A DNA stretch of 64,000 bases, taken from positions 10,938,996 to 11,002,995 of the forward strand of contig OY365822.1 of NCBI GenBank assembly GCA_959347315.1, read 5' to 3'. How positions within the stretch are numbered: the first letter of the stretch is position 1; the number at the start of each line of letters is the position of its first letter. The translations under genes were made by a program, and so were the position numbers. A model generated the notes under the pieces. That model had not been told where the DNA came from. It did not search any database and worked only from the letters and a program-made list of their open reading frames with translations. The DNA is from Bimastos eiseni. Lineage: Eukaryota > Annelida > Clitellata > Crassiclitellata > Lumbricidae. Shown in pieces: positions 1-15,984 of this stretch.

Positions 1-3000
1 TATAATTTGTGTCTAGTAAAAGGTAACATACCATCATCACAACAATCCATTGCATTGAATGGTATAATATAATTTGCTTTTAATTAAAGGTAAATCACCA
101 TCATCACAACAACCCATTGTGCAAAACTGGTATTATATAATTTGCATCTAATAAAAGGTAACTTGCCATTATAACAACAATCGACTGTGTTGACTGGTAT
201 AATAAAATTCGCATCCAATCAGAAGAAACTTACCCCAATCACATTATACCATCGTGCTAACAGGTATAATCTAATTTGCATCTAATTAAAGGTAACTTAC
301 CATCATCACAACAATCCATTGCATTGACTGGTATAATATAATTTGCATCAAATCAAAGGTAAACCCCTATCACATTAATCCATCGTTCTGACTGGTATAA
401 TATGATTTGCATCAAATCAAAGGTAACTTACCATCATCAGAAATATCCATTGTGATGACTTGTATAATATAATTTGCATCAAATCAAAGGTAACACCCCT
501 ATCACATTAATCCATCGTTCTGACTGGTATAATATGATTTGCATCAAATCAAAGGTAACTTACCATCATCAGAAATATCCATCGTGCTGACTGGTACAAT
601 ATAATTTGGACCTAATCAAAGGTAACTCACCATCATCACAAAAATACAATGTGTTGACTTGTATAATATAATTTGCATCAAATCAAAGGTAACTTACCAT
701 CATCACAACAATCCAGTGCATTGACTGGTATAATATAATTTGTGTCTAATAAAAGGTAACTTACCATCATCACCACAAACCATTGCATTGACTGGTATAA
801 TATAATTTGCTTCTAATTAAAGGTAAATCACCATCATCACAACAACCCATTGTGTTAACTGGTATTATATAATTTGCATCTAATAAAAGGTAACTTACCA
901 TTATCACAACATTCTACTTTGTCGACTGGTATAATATAATTTGCATCTAATAAAAGGTAACATACCATCATCACAACAATCCATTGCATTGACTGGTAAA
1001 ATATATTTTGCATCCAATAAAAGGTAACATACCATCATCACAACAATCCATTGCATTGACTTGTATAAAAAAATTCGCATCCAATCAGAAGTGACTTACC
1101 CTAATCACATTATACCATCGTTCTGACAGGTATAATCTAATTTGCATCTAATTAAAGGTAACTTACCCTCATCACAACAATCCATTGCGTTGACTGGTAT
1201 TATATAATTTGTGTCAATTAAAAGGTAAATCACCATCATCACAACAACCCATTGTGTAAACTGGTATTATATAATTTGCATCTAATAAAAGGTTACTTGC
1301 CATTATCACAACAATCCACTTTGTTGACTGGTATAATAAAATTCGCATCCAATCAGAAGTAACTTACCCCAATAACACTATACCATCGTGCTGACAAGTA
1401 TAATATAATTTGCATCTAATTGAAGGTAACTTACCATCATCACAACAATCCATTGCGTTGACTGGTATTATATAATTTGTGTCTAGTAAAAAGTAACATA
1501 ATATCATCACAAATATCCATTGTGTTGACTGGTATAATAAAATTTGCATCAAATCAAAGGTAACTTACCATCATCACAAATATCCATTGTGATGACTTGT
1601 ATAATAAAATTTGCAGCAAATCAAAGGTAACTTACCATCATCAGAAATATCCATCGTGCTGACTGGTATAATATAATTTGCATCTAATAAAACGTAACGT
1701 ACCATCATCACAACAATCCATTGCATTGACTGGCAAAATATATTTTGCATCCAATAAAAGGTAACATACCATTAACACAACAATCCATTGCATTGACTGG
1801 TATAATAAAATTCGCATCCAATCAGAAGCAACTTACCCTAATCACATTATACCATCGTTCTGACAGGTATAATATAATTTGCATCTAATTAAAGGTAACC
1901 TACCATCATCACAACAATCCATTGCGTTGACTGGTATTATATAATTTGTGTCTATTAAAAGGTAAATCACCATCATCACAACAACCCATTGTGAAAACTG
2001 GTATTATATAATTTGCATCAAATTAAAAAGAACTTGCCATTATCACAACAATCCACTTTGTTGACTGGTATAATAAAATTCGCATCCAATCAGAAGCAAC
2101 TTACCCCAATCACATTATACCATCGTGCTGACAGGTATAATATAATTTGCATCTAATTAAAGGTAACTTACCATCATCAAAACAATCCATTGCATTGACT
2201 GGTATAATATAATTTGCTTCTAATGAAAGGTAACTTACCATTATCACAAAGTCCATTGAGTTAACTGGTACTATATAATTTGCATCTAAAAAAAGGAAAC
2301 TTACCATTATCACAACAATCCACTTTGTTGACTGGTATAATAAAATTCGCATCTAATCAGAAGTAACTTACCCTAATCACATTATACCATCGTGCTGACA
2401 GGTATAATATAATTAGCATCTAATTAAAGGTAACTTACCATCATCACAACAATACATTGCGTTGACTGGTATTATATAATTTGTGTCTAGTAAAAGGTAA
2501 CTTACCATCATCACAACAATCTATTGTGTTGACTGGAAGAGTCTAATTTGCGTCTAAAAAAAGGTAACTTACCATCATCACAAATATCCATTGTGTTGAC
2601 AAGTATAATAAAATTTGCATCAAATCAAAGGTAACTTACCATCATCACAAATATCCATTGTGATGACTGGTATAATATAATTTGGATCTAATCAAAGGTA
2701 ACTTACCATCATCACAAATATCCAATGTGCTGACTTGTATAATATAATTTGCATCAAATCAAAGGCAACTTACCCATATCACATTAATCCATCATGCTCA
2801 TTGAGATAATACAATTTGCGTCTTATAAAAGGTAACTTACCATCATCAGAACAATCCAGTGCATTGACTGGTATAATATAATTTGTGTCTAATAAAAGGT
2901 AACTTACCATCAGCACCACAATCCATTGCATTGACTGGTATAATATAATTTGCTTCTAATTAAAGGTAAATCACCATCATCACAACAACCCATTGTGTTA

Positions 3001-4040
3001 ACTGGTATTATATAATTTGCATCTAATAAAAGGTAACTTACCATTATCACAACATTCTACTTTGTCGACTGGTATAATATAATTTGCATCTAATAAAAGG
3101 TAACATACCATCATCACAACAATCCATTGCATTGACTGGTATAGTATAATTAGCATCCAAACAGAGGTAACTTACCCTTATTACATGAATCTATCCTGCT
3201 GACTGGTATAGTATAATTTGCATCTAATAAAAGGTAACTTACCATCATCACAACAATCCATTGCGTTGACTGGTATAATAAAGTTTGCATCTAACAAAAG
3301 GTAACTTACCATCATCACAACAATCCATTGTGTTGACTGGTATAATATAATTTGGATCCAATTGGAGGTGACTTACCCTAATTACATTAATCCATCGTGC
3401 TGACTGGTAAAATATAACTTGCATCTAATACAAGGTAACTTACCATCATCACAACAATCCATTGTGTTGACTGGTATTATATAATTTGCATCAAATGAAA
3501 GGTAACTTACCATCATCACAAATAATCATTGTGTTCACTTGTAAAATATAATTTGCATCAAATCAAAGGTAACATACCCTTATCACATTAATCCATCGTG
3601 CTGACTGGTATAATATAATTTGCATCTTTAAAAAGGTAACTTACCATCATCACAATAATCCATTGTGTTCACTGGTATAATATAATTTGCATCTAAGAAA
3701 GGGTAACTTACCATCATCACAACAATCCAATTGTGTTGACTGGCATAATATGATTTGCATCAAATCAAAGGTAACTTACCATCATCAGAAATATCCATTG
3801 TGTTGACTGGTACAATAAAATTTGCATCAATTCAAAGGTAACTTACCATCATCACAAATATCCATTGTATTGACTTGTATAATATAAATTGCATCAAATC
3901 AAAGGTATCTTACGCTTATCAGATTAATACATCGTGCTGACGGTTTACTATAATTTGCATCTTATAAAAGGAAACTTACTATCATCATAACAACCCAGTG
4001 CATTGACTGGTATAATATAATTTGTGTCTAATAAAAGGTA

Positions 4041-5350
4041 ACTTACCATCATCACCACAATCTATTGCATTGACTGGTATAATATAATTTGATTCTAATT
4101 AAAGTTAAATCACCATCATCACAACAACCCATTGTGTTAACTGGTATTATATAATTTGCATCCAATAAAAGGTAACTTACCATTATCACAACATTCTACT
4201 TTCTCGACTGGTATAATATAATTTGCATTCAATCAGAGGTAACTTACCCTTATTACATGAATCTATCCTGCTGACTGATATAGTATAATTTGCATCTAAT
4301 AAAAGGTAACTCACCATCATCACAACAATCCATTGCGTTGACTGGTATAATATAGTTTGCATCTAACAAAAGGTAACTTACCATCATCAAAACAATCCAT
4401 TGTGTTCACTGGTATAATATAATTTGCATCCAATTAGAGGTGACTTACCCTAATTACATTAATCCATCGTGCTGACTGGTAAAATATAACTTGCATCTAA
4501 TACAAGGTAACTTGCCATTATCACAAAAACCCACTTTGTCCACTGGTACAATAGAATTTGCATCTAATTCAAGTTAACTTACCATCATCACAACAATCGA
4601 TTGCATTGACTGGTAAAATATAATTTGCTTCTAATCAAAGGTAACTTACCCACATCACAAAGTCCATTGTGTTAACTGGTACTATATAATTTGCATCCAA
4701 TAAAAGGTAACATACCATCATCACAACAATCCATTGCATTGACTGGTATAATAAAATTCGCATCCAATCAGAAGTGACTTACCCTAATCACATTATACCA
4801 TCGTTCTGACAGGTTTAATATAATTTGCATCTAATTAAAGGTAACTTACCATCGTCACAACAATCCATTGCGTTGACTGGTATAATATAATTTGTCTATT
4901 AAAAGGTAAATCACCATCATCACAACAACCCATTGTGCAAAACTGGTATTATATAATTTGCATCTAATAAAAGGTAACTTGCCATTATCACAACAATCCA
5001 CTTTGTTGACTGGTATAATAAAATTCGCATCCAATCAGAAGTAACTTACCCCAATCACATTATACCATCGTGCTGAGAGGTATAATCAAATTTGCATCTA
5101 ATTAAAGGTAACTTACCATCATCACCACAATCTATTGCATTGACTGGTATAATATAATTTGATTCTAATTAAAGTTAAATCACCATCATCACAACAACCC
5201 ATTGTGTTAACTGGTATTATATAATTTGCATCCAATAAAAGGTAACTTACCATTATCACAACATTCTACTTTCTCGACTGGTATAATATAATTTGCATTC
5301 AATCAGAGGTAACTTACCCTTATTACATGAATCTATCCTGCTGACTGGTA
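4041..5350. repeat. Local block duplication (~1,070 bp) inside satellite
   Basis: A several-monomer block starting near 4,041 (recognised by 'atcaccacaatctattgc' followed by a 'gattctaattaaagttaaatc' variant) recurs starting near 5,111. The offset is about 1,070 bp, close to 16 monomers. It shows block-wise homogenisation within the array. Confidence 0.6.
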
Positions 5351-8300
5351 TAGCATAATTTGCATATAATAAAAGGTAACTCACCATCATCTCAAGAATC
5401 CATTGCGTTGACTGGTATAATACAGTTTGCATCTAACAAAAGGTAACTTACCATCATCACAACAATCCATTGTGTTCACTGGTATAATATAATTTGCATC
5501 CAATTAGAGGTGACTTACCCAAATTACATTAATCCATCGTGCTGACTGGCAAAATATAACTTGCATCTAATACAAGGTAACTTGCCATTATCACAAGAAT
5601 CCACTTTGTCCAATGGTAATATATAATTTGCATCTAATTAAAGGTAACTTACCATCATCACAACAATCGATTGCATTGACTGGCATAAAATAATTTGCTT
5701 CTAATCAAAGGTAACTTACCCTCATCACAAAGTCCATTGTGTTAACTGGTACTATATAATTTGCATCTAATAAAAGGTAACTTACCATTATCACAACAAT
5801 CCACTTTGTTGACTGGTATAATAAAATTCGCATCCAATCAGAAGTAACTTACCCTAATCACAATATACCATCGTGCTGACAAGTATAATATAATTTGCAT
5901 CTAATTAAAGGTAACTTACCATCATCACAACAATCCATTGCATTGACCAGTATTATATAATTTGTGTCTAGTCAAAGGTAACTTACCGTCATCACAACAA
6001 TCTATTGTGTTGACTGGTAGAATATAATTTGTGTCTAATAAAAGGTAACTTACCATCATCACAAATATCCATTGTGTTGACTGATATAAAAAAATTTGCA
6101 TCAAATCAAAGGTAACACCCCTACCACATCAATACATCGTTCTGACTGGTATAATATAATTTGCATCTAAAAAACAGGAAAATTACCATCATCACAACAA
6201 TCCATTGCATTGACTGGTATAATATGATTTGCATCAAATCAAAGGTAACTTACCATCATCAGAAATATCCATTGTGTTGACTGGTACAATAAAATTTGCA
6301 TCAATTCAAAGGCAACTTACCATCATCACAAATATCCATTGTGTTGACTTGCATAATATAAATTGCATCAAATCAAAGGTATCTTACCCTTATCAGTTTA
6401 ATACATCGTGCTGACGGTTTACTATAATTTGCATCTTATAAAAGGTAACTTACTATCATCATAACAACCCAGTGCATTGACTGGCACAATATAATTTGAT
6501 TCTAATTAAAGCTAAATCACCATCATCACAACAACCCATTGTGTTAACTGGTATTATATAATTTGCATCCAATAAAAGGTAACTTACCATTATCACAACA
6601 TTCTACTTTGTCGACTGGTACAATATAATTTGCATTCAATCAGAGGTAACTTACCCTTATTACATGAATCTATCCTGCTGACTGGTATAGTATAATTTGC
6701 ATCTTAGAAAAGGTAACTTACTATCATCACAACAATCCAGTGCATTGACTGGTATGATATAATTTGTGTCCAATAAAAGGTAACTTACCATCATCACCAC
6801 AATCCATTGCATTGACTGGTGTAATATAATTTGCTTCTAAATAAAGGCAAATCACCATCATCACATCAACCCATTGTGTGAACTGGTATTATATAATTTG
6901 CATCTAATAAAAGGTAACTTCCCATTATCACAACATTCTACTTTGTCGACTGGTATAATATAATATGCATCTAATTAAAGGTAACTTACCATCATCACAA
7001 CAATCCATTGCATTGACTGGTATAATATAATTTGCTTCTAATCAAAGGTAACTTACCCTTATCACAAAGTCCATTGTGTTAACTGGTACTATATAATTTG
7101 CATATATTAAAAGGAAACTTACCATTATCACAACAATAAACGTTGTTGACTGGTATAATAAAATTTGCATCCAATCAGAAGTAACTTACCCTAATCACAT
7201 TATACCATCGTGCTGACAGGCATAATATAATTTGCATCTAATTAAAGGTAACTTACCATCATCACAACAATACATTGCGTTGACTGGTATTATATAATTT
7301 GTGTCTAGTCAAAGGTAACTTACCATCATCACAACAATCTATTGTGTTGACTGGTAGAATATAATTTGTGTCTCATAATAGGTAACTTACCATCATCACA
7401 AATATCCATTGTGTTGACTGGTATAATAAAATTTGCATCAAATCAAAGGTAACTTACCATCTTCATAAATATCCATTGTGATGACTTGTATAATATAATT
7501 TGCATCAAATCAAAGTCAAAACCCCTATCACATTAATCCATCGTTCTGACTGGTATAATATAATTTGCATCTAAAAAAAGGAAAATTACCATCATCACAA
7601 CAATGCATTGCATTGACTGGTATAATATGATTTGCATCAAATCAAAGCTAACCTACCATTATCAGAAATATCCATCGTGCTGACTGGTATAATATAATTT
7701 GGATCTATTCAAAGGTAACTTACCATCATCACAAATATACAATGTGTTGACTTGTATAATATAATTTGCATCAAATCAAAGGAAACTTACCCTTATCACA
7801 TTAATCAATCATGCTCATTGAGATAATATAATTTGCATCTTATAAAAGGTAACTTACCATCATCACAACAATCCAGTGCATTGACTGGTATAATATAATT
7901 TGTGTCTAATAAAAGGTAACTTACCATCATCACCACAAAGCATTGCATTGAATGGTATAATATAATTTGCTTCTAATTAAAGGTAAATCACCATCATCAC
8001 AACAACCCATTGTGTTAACTGGTATTATATAATTTGCATCTAATAAAAGGTAACTTACCATTATCACAACATTCTACTTTGTCGACTGGTATAATATAAT
8101 TTGCATCTAATAAAAGGTAACGTACCATCATCACAACAATCCATTGCATTGACTGGTATAATATATTTTGCATCCAATAAAAGGTAACATAAAATCATCA
8201 CAACAATCCATTGCATTGACTTGTATAAAAAAATTCGCATCCAATCAGAAGTGACTTACCCTAATCACATTATACCATCGTTCTGACAGGTATAATATAA

Positions 8301-9133
8301 TTTGCATCTAATTAAAGGTAACTTACCATCATCACAACAATCCATTGCGTTTACTGGTATTATATAATTTGTGTCAATTAAAAGGTAAATCACCATCATC
8401 ACAACAACCCATTGTGTAAACTGGTATTATATAATTTACATCTAATAAAAGGTAACTTGCCATTATCACAACAATCCACTTTGTTGACTGGTATAATAAA
8501 ATTCGCATCCAATCAGAAGTAACTTACCCCAATCACACTATACCATCGTGCTGACAGGAATAATCTAATTTGCATCTAATTAAAGGTAACTTACCATCAT
8601 CACAACAATCCATTGCATTGACTGGTATAATATAATTTGCTTCTAATCAAAGGTAACTTACCCTGATCACAAAGTCCATTGTGTTAACTGGCACTATATA
8701 ATTTGCATCTAATAAAAGGAAACTTACCATTATCACAACAATCCACTTTGTTGACAGGTATATTAAAACTCGCACCCAATCAGAAGTAACTTACCCTAAT
8801 TACATTATACCATCGTGCTGACAGGCATAATATAATTTGCATCTAATTAAAGGTATCTTACCATCATCACAACAATACATTGCGTTGACTGGTATAATAT
8901 AATTTGTGTCTAGTAAAAGGTAACTTACCATCATCACAACAATCCATTGCATTGACTGGTATAATACAATTTGCTTATATTAAAGGTAAATCACCATCAT
9001 CACAACAACCCATTGTGTAAACTGGTATTATATAATTTGCATCTAATAAAAGGTAACTTGCCATTATCACAACAATCGACTTTGTTGACCGGTATAATAA
9101 AATTCGCATCCAATCAGAAGTAACTTACCCCAA

Positions 9134-9805
9134 TCACATTATACCATCGTGCTGACAGGTATAATCTAATTTGCATCTAATTAAAGGTAACTTACCATCA
9201 TCACAACAATCCATTGCATTGACTGGTAAAATATAATTTGCATCTAATGAAAGGTAACTTACCCATATCACAAAGTCCATTGTGTTAACTGGTACTATAT
9301 AATTTGCATTTAATAAAAGGAAACTTACCATTATCACAACAATCCACTTTGTTGACTGGTATAATAAAAAATTCGCATCCAATCAGAAGTAACTTACCCT
9401 AATCGCATTATACCATCGTGCTGACAGGTATACTATAATTTGCATCTAATTAAAGGTAACTTACCATCATCACAACAATACATTGCGTTGACTGGTATTA
9501 TATAATTTGTGTCTAGTAAATGGTAACTTACCATCATCACAACAATCTATTGTGTTGACTGGTATAATATAATTTGCATCTAATGAAAGGTAACTTACCC
9601 TTATCACAAAGTCCATTGTGTTAACTGGTACTATATAATTTGCATTTAATAAAAGGAAACTTACCATTATCACAACAATCCACTTTGTTGACTGGTATAA
9701 TAAAAAATTCGCATCCAATCAGAAGTAACTTACCCTAATCGCATTATACCATCGTGCTGACAGGTATACTATAATTTGCATCTAATTAAAGGTAACTTAC
9801 CATCA
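9134..9805. repeat. Five-monomer higher-order repeat (336 bp), two copies
   Basis: Variants in 9,134-9,469 recur at 9,470-9,805 with an offset of 336 bp, five 67-bp monomers. The same class order, including the rare 'aataaaaaattcgcatcc' variant, is kept in both copies. Related blocks occur near 11,280-12,400. Confidence 0.65.
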
Positions 9806-12800
9806 TCACAACAATACATTGCGTTGACTGGTATTATATAATTTGTGTCTAGTAAAAGGTAACTTACCATCATCACAACAATCTATTGTGTTGACTGGTA
9901 AAATAAAATTTGCATGAAATCAAAGGTAACTTACCATCATCACAAATATCCATTGTGATGACTTGTATAATATAACTTGCATCAAATCAAAGGTAACTTA
10001 CCATCATCAGAAATATCCATCGTGCTGACTGGTATAAAATAATTTGGATCTAATCAAAGGTAAGTTACCATCATCACAAATATCCAATGTGTTGACTTGT
10101 ATAATATAATTTGCATCAAACCAAAGGCAACTTTCCTTTATAACATTAATCCATCATGCTCATTGAGATAACATAATTTGCATCTTATAAAAGGTAACTT
10201 ACCATCATCACCACAATCCATTGCATTGACTGGTATAATAAAATTTGCTTCTAATTAAAGGTAAATCACCATCATCACAACAACCCATTGTGTTAACTGG
10301 TATTATATAATTTGCAACTAATAAAAGGTAACTTACCATTATCACAACATTCTACTTTGTCGACTGGTATAATATAATTTGCATCTAATAAAAGGTAACG
10401 TACCATCATCACAACAATCCATTGCATTGACTGGTAAAATATATTTTGCATCCAATAAAAGGTAACATAAAATCATCACAACAATCCATTGCATTGACTT
10501 GTATAAAAAAATTCGCATCCAAACAGAAGTGACTTACCCTAATCACATTATACCATCGTTCTGACAGGTATAATATAATTTGCATCTAATTAAAGGTAAC
10601 TTACCATCATCACAACAATCCATTGCGTTTACTGGTATAATAAAATTTGTATCAAATCAAAGGTAACTTACCATCATCACAAATATCCATTGTGATGACT
10701 TGTATAATATAATTTGCATCAAATCAAAGGTAATTCACCCGTATCACATTAATCCATCGTTCTGACTGGTATAATATAATTTGCATCTTATAAAAGGTAA
10801 CTTATGATCATCACAACAATCCATTGCATTGACTGGAATAATATATTTTGCATCAAATCAAAGGTAACGTACCATCATCACAACAATCCATTGCATTGAC
10901 TTGTAAAATATATTTTGCATCCAATAAAGGGTAACATACCATCATCACAACAATCCATTGCATTGACTGGTATAATAAAATTCGCATCCAATCAGAAGTA
11001 ACTTACCCTAATCACATTATACCATCGTTCTGACAGGTATAATATAATTTGCATCTAATTAAAGGTAACTTACCATCATCACAACAATCCATTGCATTGA
11101 CTGGTATTATATAATTTGTGTCTATTAAAAGGTAAATCACCATCATCACAACAACCCATTGTGTAAACTGGTATTATATAATTTGCATCTAATAAAAGGT
11201 AACTTGCCATTATCACAACAATCCACTTTGTTGACTGGTATAATAAAATTCGCATCCAATCAGAAGTAACTTACCCTAATCACATTATACCATCGTTCTG
11301 ACAGGTATAATATAATTTGCATCTAATTAAAGGTAACTTACCATCATCACAACAATCCATTGCATTGACTGGTATAATATAATTTGCTTCTAATGAAAGG
11401 TAACTTACCCTTATCACAAAGTCCATTGCGTTAACTGGTACTACATAATTTGCATCTAATAAAAGGAAACTTACCATTCTCACAACAATCCACCTTGTTG
11501 ACAGGTATAATAATATTCGCATCCAATCAGAAGCAACTTACCCTAATCACATTATACCATCGTGCTGACAGGTATAATATAATTTGCATCTAATTAAAGG
11601 TAACTTACCATCATCACAACAATACATTGCGTTGACTGGAATAATATAATTTGTGTCTAGTAAAAGGTAACTTACCATCATCACAACAATCCAGTGCATT
11701 GACTGGTATAATATAATTTGCTTTTAATTAAAGGTAAATCACCATCATCACAACAACCAATTGTGTAAACTGGTATTATATAATTTGCATCTAATAAAAG
11801 GTAACTTGCCATTATCACAACAATCGACTTTGTTGACTGGTATAATAAAATTAGCATCCAATCAGAAGCAACTTACCCCAATCACATTATACCATCGTGC
11901 TAACAGGTATAATCTAATTTGCATCTAATTAAAGGTAACTTACCATCATCACAACAATCCATTGCATTGACTGGTATAATATAATTTGCTTCTAATGAAA
12001 GGTAACTTACCCTTATCACAAAGTCCATTGTGTTAACTGGTACTACATAATTTGCATTTAATAAAAGGAAACTTAACATTATCACAACAATCCACTTAGT
12101 TGACTGTTATAATAAAAAATTCGCATCCAATCAGAAGTAACTTATCCTAATCACATTATACCATCGTGCTGACAGGTATACTATAATTTGCATCTAATTA
12201 AAGGTAACTTACCATCATCACAACAATCCATTGCATTGACTGGTATAATATAATTTGCTTCTAATGAAAGGTAACTTACCCTTATCACAAAGTCCATTGT
12301 GTTAACCGGTACTATATAATTTGCATTTAATAAAAGGAAACTTACCATTATCACAACAATCCACTTTGTTGACTGGTATAATAAAAAGTTTGCATCCAAT
12401 CAGAATTAACTTACCCTAATCACATTATACCATCGTGCTGACAGGTATACTAATTTTGCATCTAATTAAAGGTAACTTACCATCATCACAACAATACATT
12501 GCGTTGACTGGTATTATATAATTTGTGTCTAGTAAAAGGTAACTTACCATCATCACAACAATCTATTGTGTTGACTGGTAGAATATAATTTGGGTCTAAT
12601 AAAAGGTAACTTACCATCATCACAAATATCCATTGTGTTGACTGGTATAATAAAATTTGCATCAAATCAAAGGTAACTTACCATCATCAGAAATATCCAT
12701 CGTGCTAACTGGTATAAAATAATTTGGATCTAATCAAAGGTAACTTACCATCATCACAAATATCCAATGTGTTGACTTGCATAATATAATTTGCATCAAA

Positions 12801-13039
12801 CCAAAGGCAACTTTCCTTTATCACATTAATCCATCATGCTCATTGAGATAATATAATTTGCATCTTATAAAAGGTAACTTACCATCATCTCAACAATCCA
12901 GTGCATTGACTGGTATAATATAATTTGTGTCTAATAAAAGGTAACTTACCATCATCACCACAATCCATTGCATTGAATGGTATAATATAATTTGCTTCTA
13001 ATTAAAGGTAAATCACCATCATCACAACAACCCATTGTG

Positions 13040-15984
13040 TTAACTGGTATTATATAATTTGCAACTAATAAAAGGTAACTTACCATTATCACAACATTCT
13101 ACTTTGTCGACTGGTATAATATAATTTGCATCTAATAAAAGGTAACTTACAATCATCACAACAATCCATTGCATTGACTGGTAAAATATATTTTGCATAC
13201 AATAAAAGGTAACATACCATCATCACAACAATCCATTGCATTGACTGGTATAATATAATTAGCATCCAATAAGAGGTAACTTACCCTTATTACATGAATC
13301 TATCCTGCTGACTGGTATAGTATAATTTGCATCTAATAAAAGGTAACTTACCATCATCACAACAATCCATTGCGTTGACTGGTATAATATAGTTTGCATC
13401 CAACAAAAGGTAACTTACCATCATCACAACAATCCATTGTGTTGACTGGTATAATATAATTTGCATCCAATTGGAGGTGACTTACCCTAATTACATTAAT
13501 CCATCGTGCTGACTGGTAAAATATAACTTGCATCTAATACAAGGTAACTTACCATCATCACAACAATCCATTGTGTTGACTGGTATAATATAATTAGCAT
13601 CAAATGAAAGGTAACTTACCATCATCACAAATAACCATTGTGTTCACTTGTATAATATAATTTGCATCAAATTAAAGGTAACTTACCCTTATCACATTAA
13701 TCCATCGTGCTGACTGGTATAATATAATTTGCATCTTATAAAAGGTAACTTGCCATTATCACAACAATCCACTTTGTTGACTGGTATAATAAAATTCGCA
13801 TCCAATCAGAAGTAACTTACCCTAATCACATTATACCATCGTGATGACAGGTATAATATAATTTGCATCTAATTAAAGGTAACTTACCATCATCACAACA
13901 ATACACTGCGTTGACTGGTATAATATAATTTGCGTCTAGTAAAAGGTAACTTACCATCATCACAACAATCCATTGCATTGACTGGTATTATATAATTTGC
14001 TTTTAATTAAAGGTAAATCACCATCATCACAACAACCCATTGTGTTAACTGGTACTACATAATTTGCATTTAATAAAAGGAAACTTACCATTATCACAAC
14101 AATCCACTTTGTTGACTGGTATAATAAAAAATTCGCATCCAATCAGAAGTAACTTATCCTAATCACATTATACCATCGTGCTGACAGGTATACTATAATT
14201 TGCATCTAATTAAAGGTAACTTACCATCATCACAAATATCCATTGTGTTGACTGGTATAATAAAATTTGCATCAAATCAAAGGTAACTTACCATCATCAC
14301 AAATATCCATTGTGATGACTTGTATAATATAATTTGCATCAAATCAAAGCTAACACCCCTATCACATTAATCCATCGTTCTGACTGGTATAATATAATTT
14401 GCATCTAAAAAAAGGAAAATTACCATCATCACAACAATCCATTGCATTGACTGGTATAATATGATTTGCATCTAATTAAAGGTAACTTACCATCATCACA
14501 ACAATACATTGCGTTGACTGGTATTATATAATTTGTGTCCAGTAAAAGGTAACTTACCATCATCACAACAATCTATTGTGTTGACTGGTAGAATATAATT
14601 TGCATCAAATCAAAGGTAACTTACCATCATCACAAATATCCATTGTGATGACTTGTATAATATAATTTGCATCAAATCAAAGGTAACTTACCATCATCAC
14701 CACAATCCATTGCATTGACTGGTATAATATAATTTGCTTCTAATTAAAGGTAAATCACCATCATCACAACAACCCATTGTGTTAACTGGTATTATATAAT
14801 TTGCATCTAATAAAAGGTAACTTACCATTATCACAACATTCTACTATGTCCACTGGTATAATATAATTTGCATCTAATTAAAGGTAGCTTACCATCATCA
14901 CAACAATCCATTGCATTGTCTGGTTAAATGTAATTTGCTTCTAATCAAAGGTAACTTACCCTTATCACAAAGTCCATTGTGTTAACTGGTACTATATAAT
15001 TTGCATATAATAAAAGGAAACATACCATCATCACAACAATCCACGTTGTTGACTGGTAAAATAAAATATGCATCCAATCAGAAGTAACTTACCCTAATCA
15101 CATTATACCATCGTGCTGACAGGTATAATATAATTTGCATCTAATTAAAGGTAACTTACCATCATCACAACAATACATTGCGTTGACTGGTATTATATAA
15201 TTTGTGTCCAGTAAAAGGTAACTTACCATCATCACAACAATCTATTGTGTTGACTGGTAGAATATAATTTGCATCAAATCAAAGGTAACTTACCATCATC
15301 ACAAATATCCATTGTGTTGACTGGTATAATAAAATTTGCATCAAATCAAAGGTAACTTACCATCATCACAAATATCCATTGTGATGACTTGTATAATATA
15401 ATTTGCATCAAATCAAAGGTAACACCCCTATCACATTAATCCATCGTTCTGACTGGTATAATATGATTTGCATCAAATCAAAGGTAACTTACCATCATCA
15501 GAAATATCCATCGTGCTGACTGGTATAATATAATTTGGATCTAATCAAAGGTAACTTACCATCATCACAAATATACAATGTGTTGACTTGTAGAATATAA
15601 TTTGCATCAAATCAAAGGCAACTTACCCTTATCACATTAATCCATCATGCTCATTGAGATAATATAATTTGCATCTTATAAAAGGTAACTTACCATCATC
15701 ACAACAATCCATTGCGTTGACTGGTATAATATAGTTTGCATCTAACAAAAGGTAACTGACCATCATCAGAACAATCCATTGTGTTGACTGGTATAATATA
15801 ATTTGCATCCAATTGGAGGTGACTTACCCTAATTACATTAATCCATCGTGCTGACTGGTAAAATATAACTTGCATCTAATACAAGGTAACTTACCATCAT
15901 CACAACAATCCATTGTGTTGACTGGTATAATATAATTAGCATCAAATCAAAGGTAACTTAGCATCATCACAAATAACCATTGTG
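13040..15984. repeat. Satellite segment duplicated in tandem, copy 1 (2,945 bp)
   Basis: The marker 'agcatccaataagagg' sits at 13,261, 16,206 and 19,151, exactly 2,945 bp apart each time. Long stretches between copies 1 and 2 are identical, with rare differences (for example 'atacactgcg' versus 'atacattgcg' at 13,910 and 16,855). Identity drops off upstream of about 13,040. The length is about 44 monomers. Confidence 0.85.
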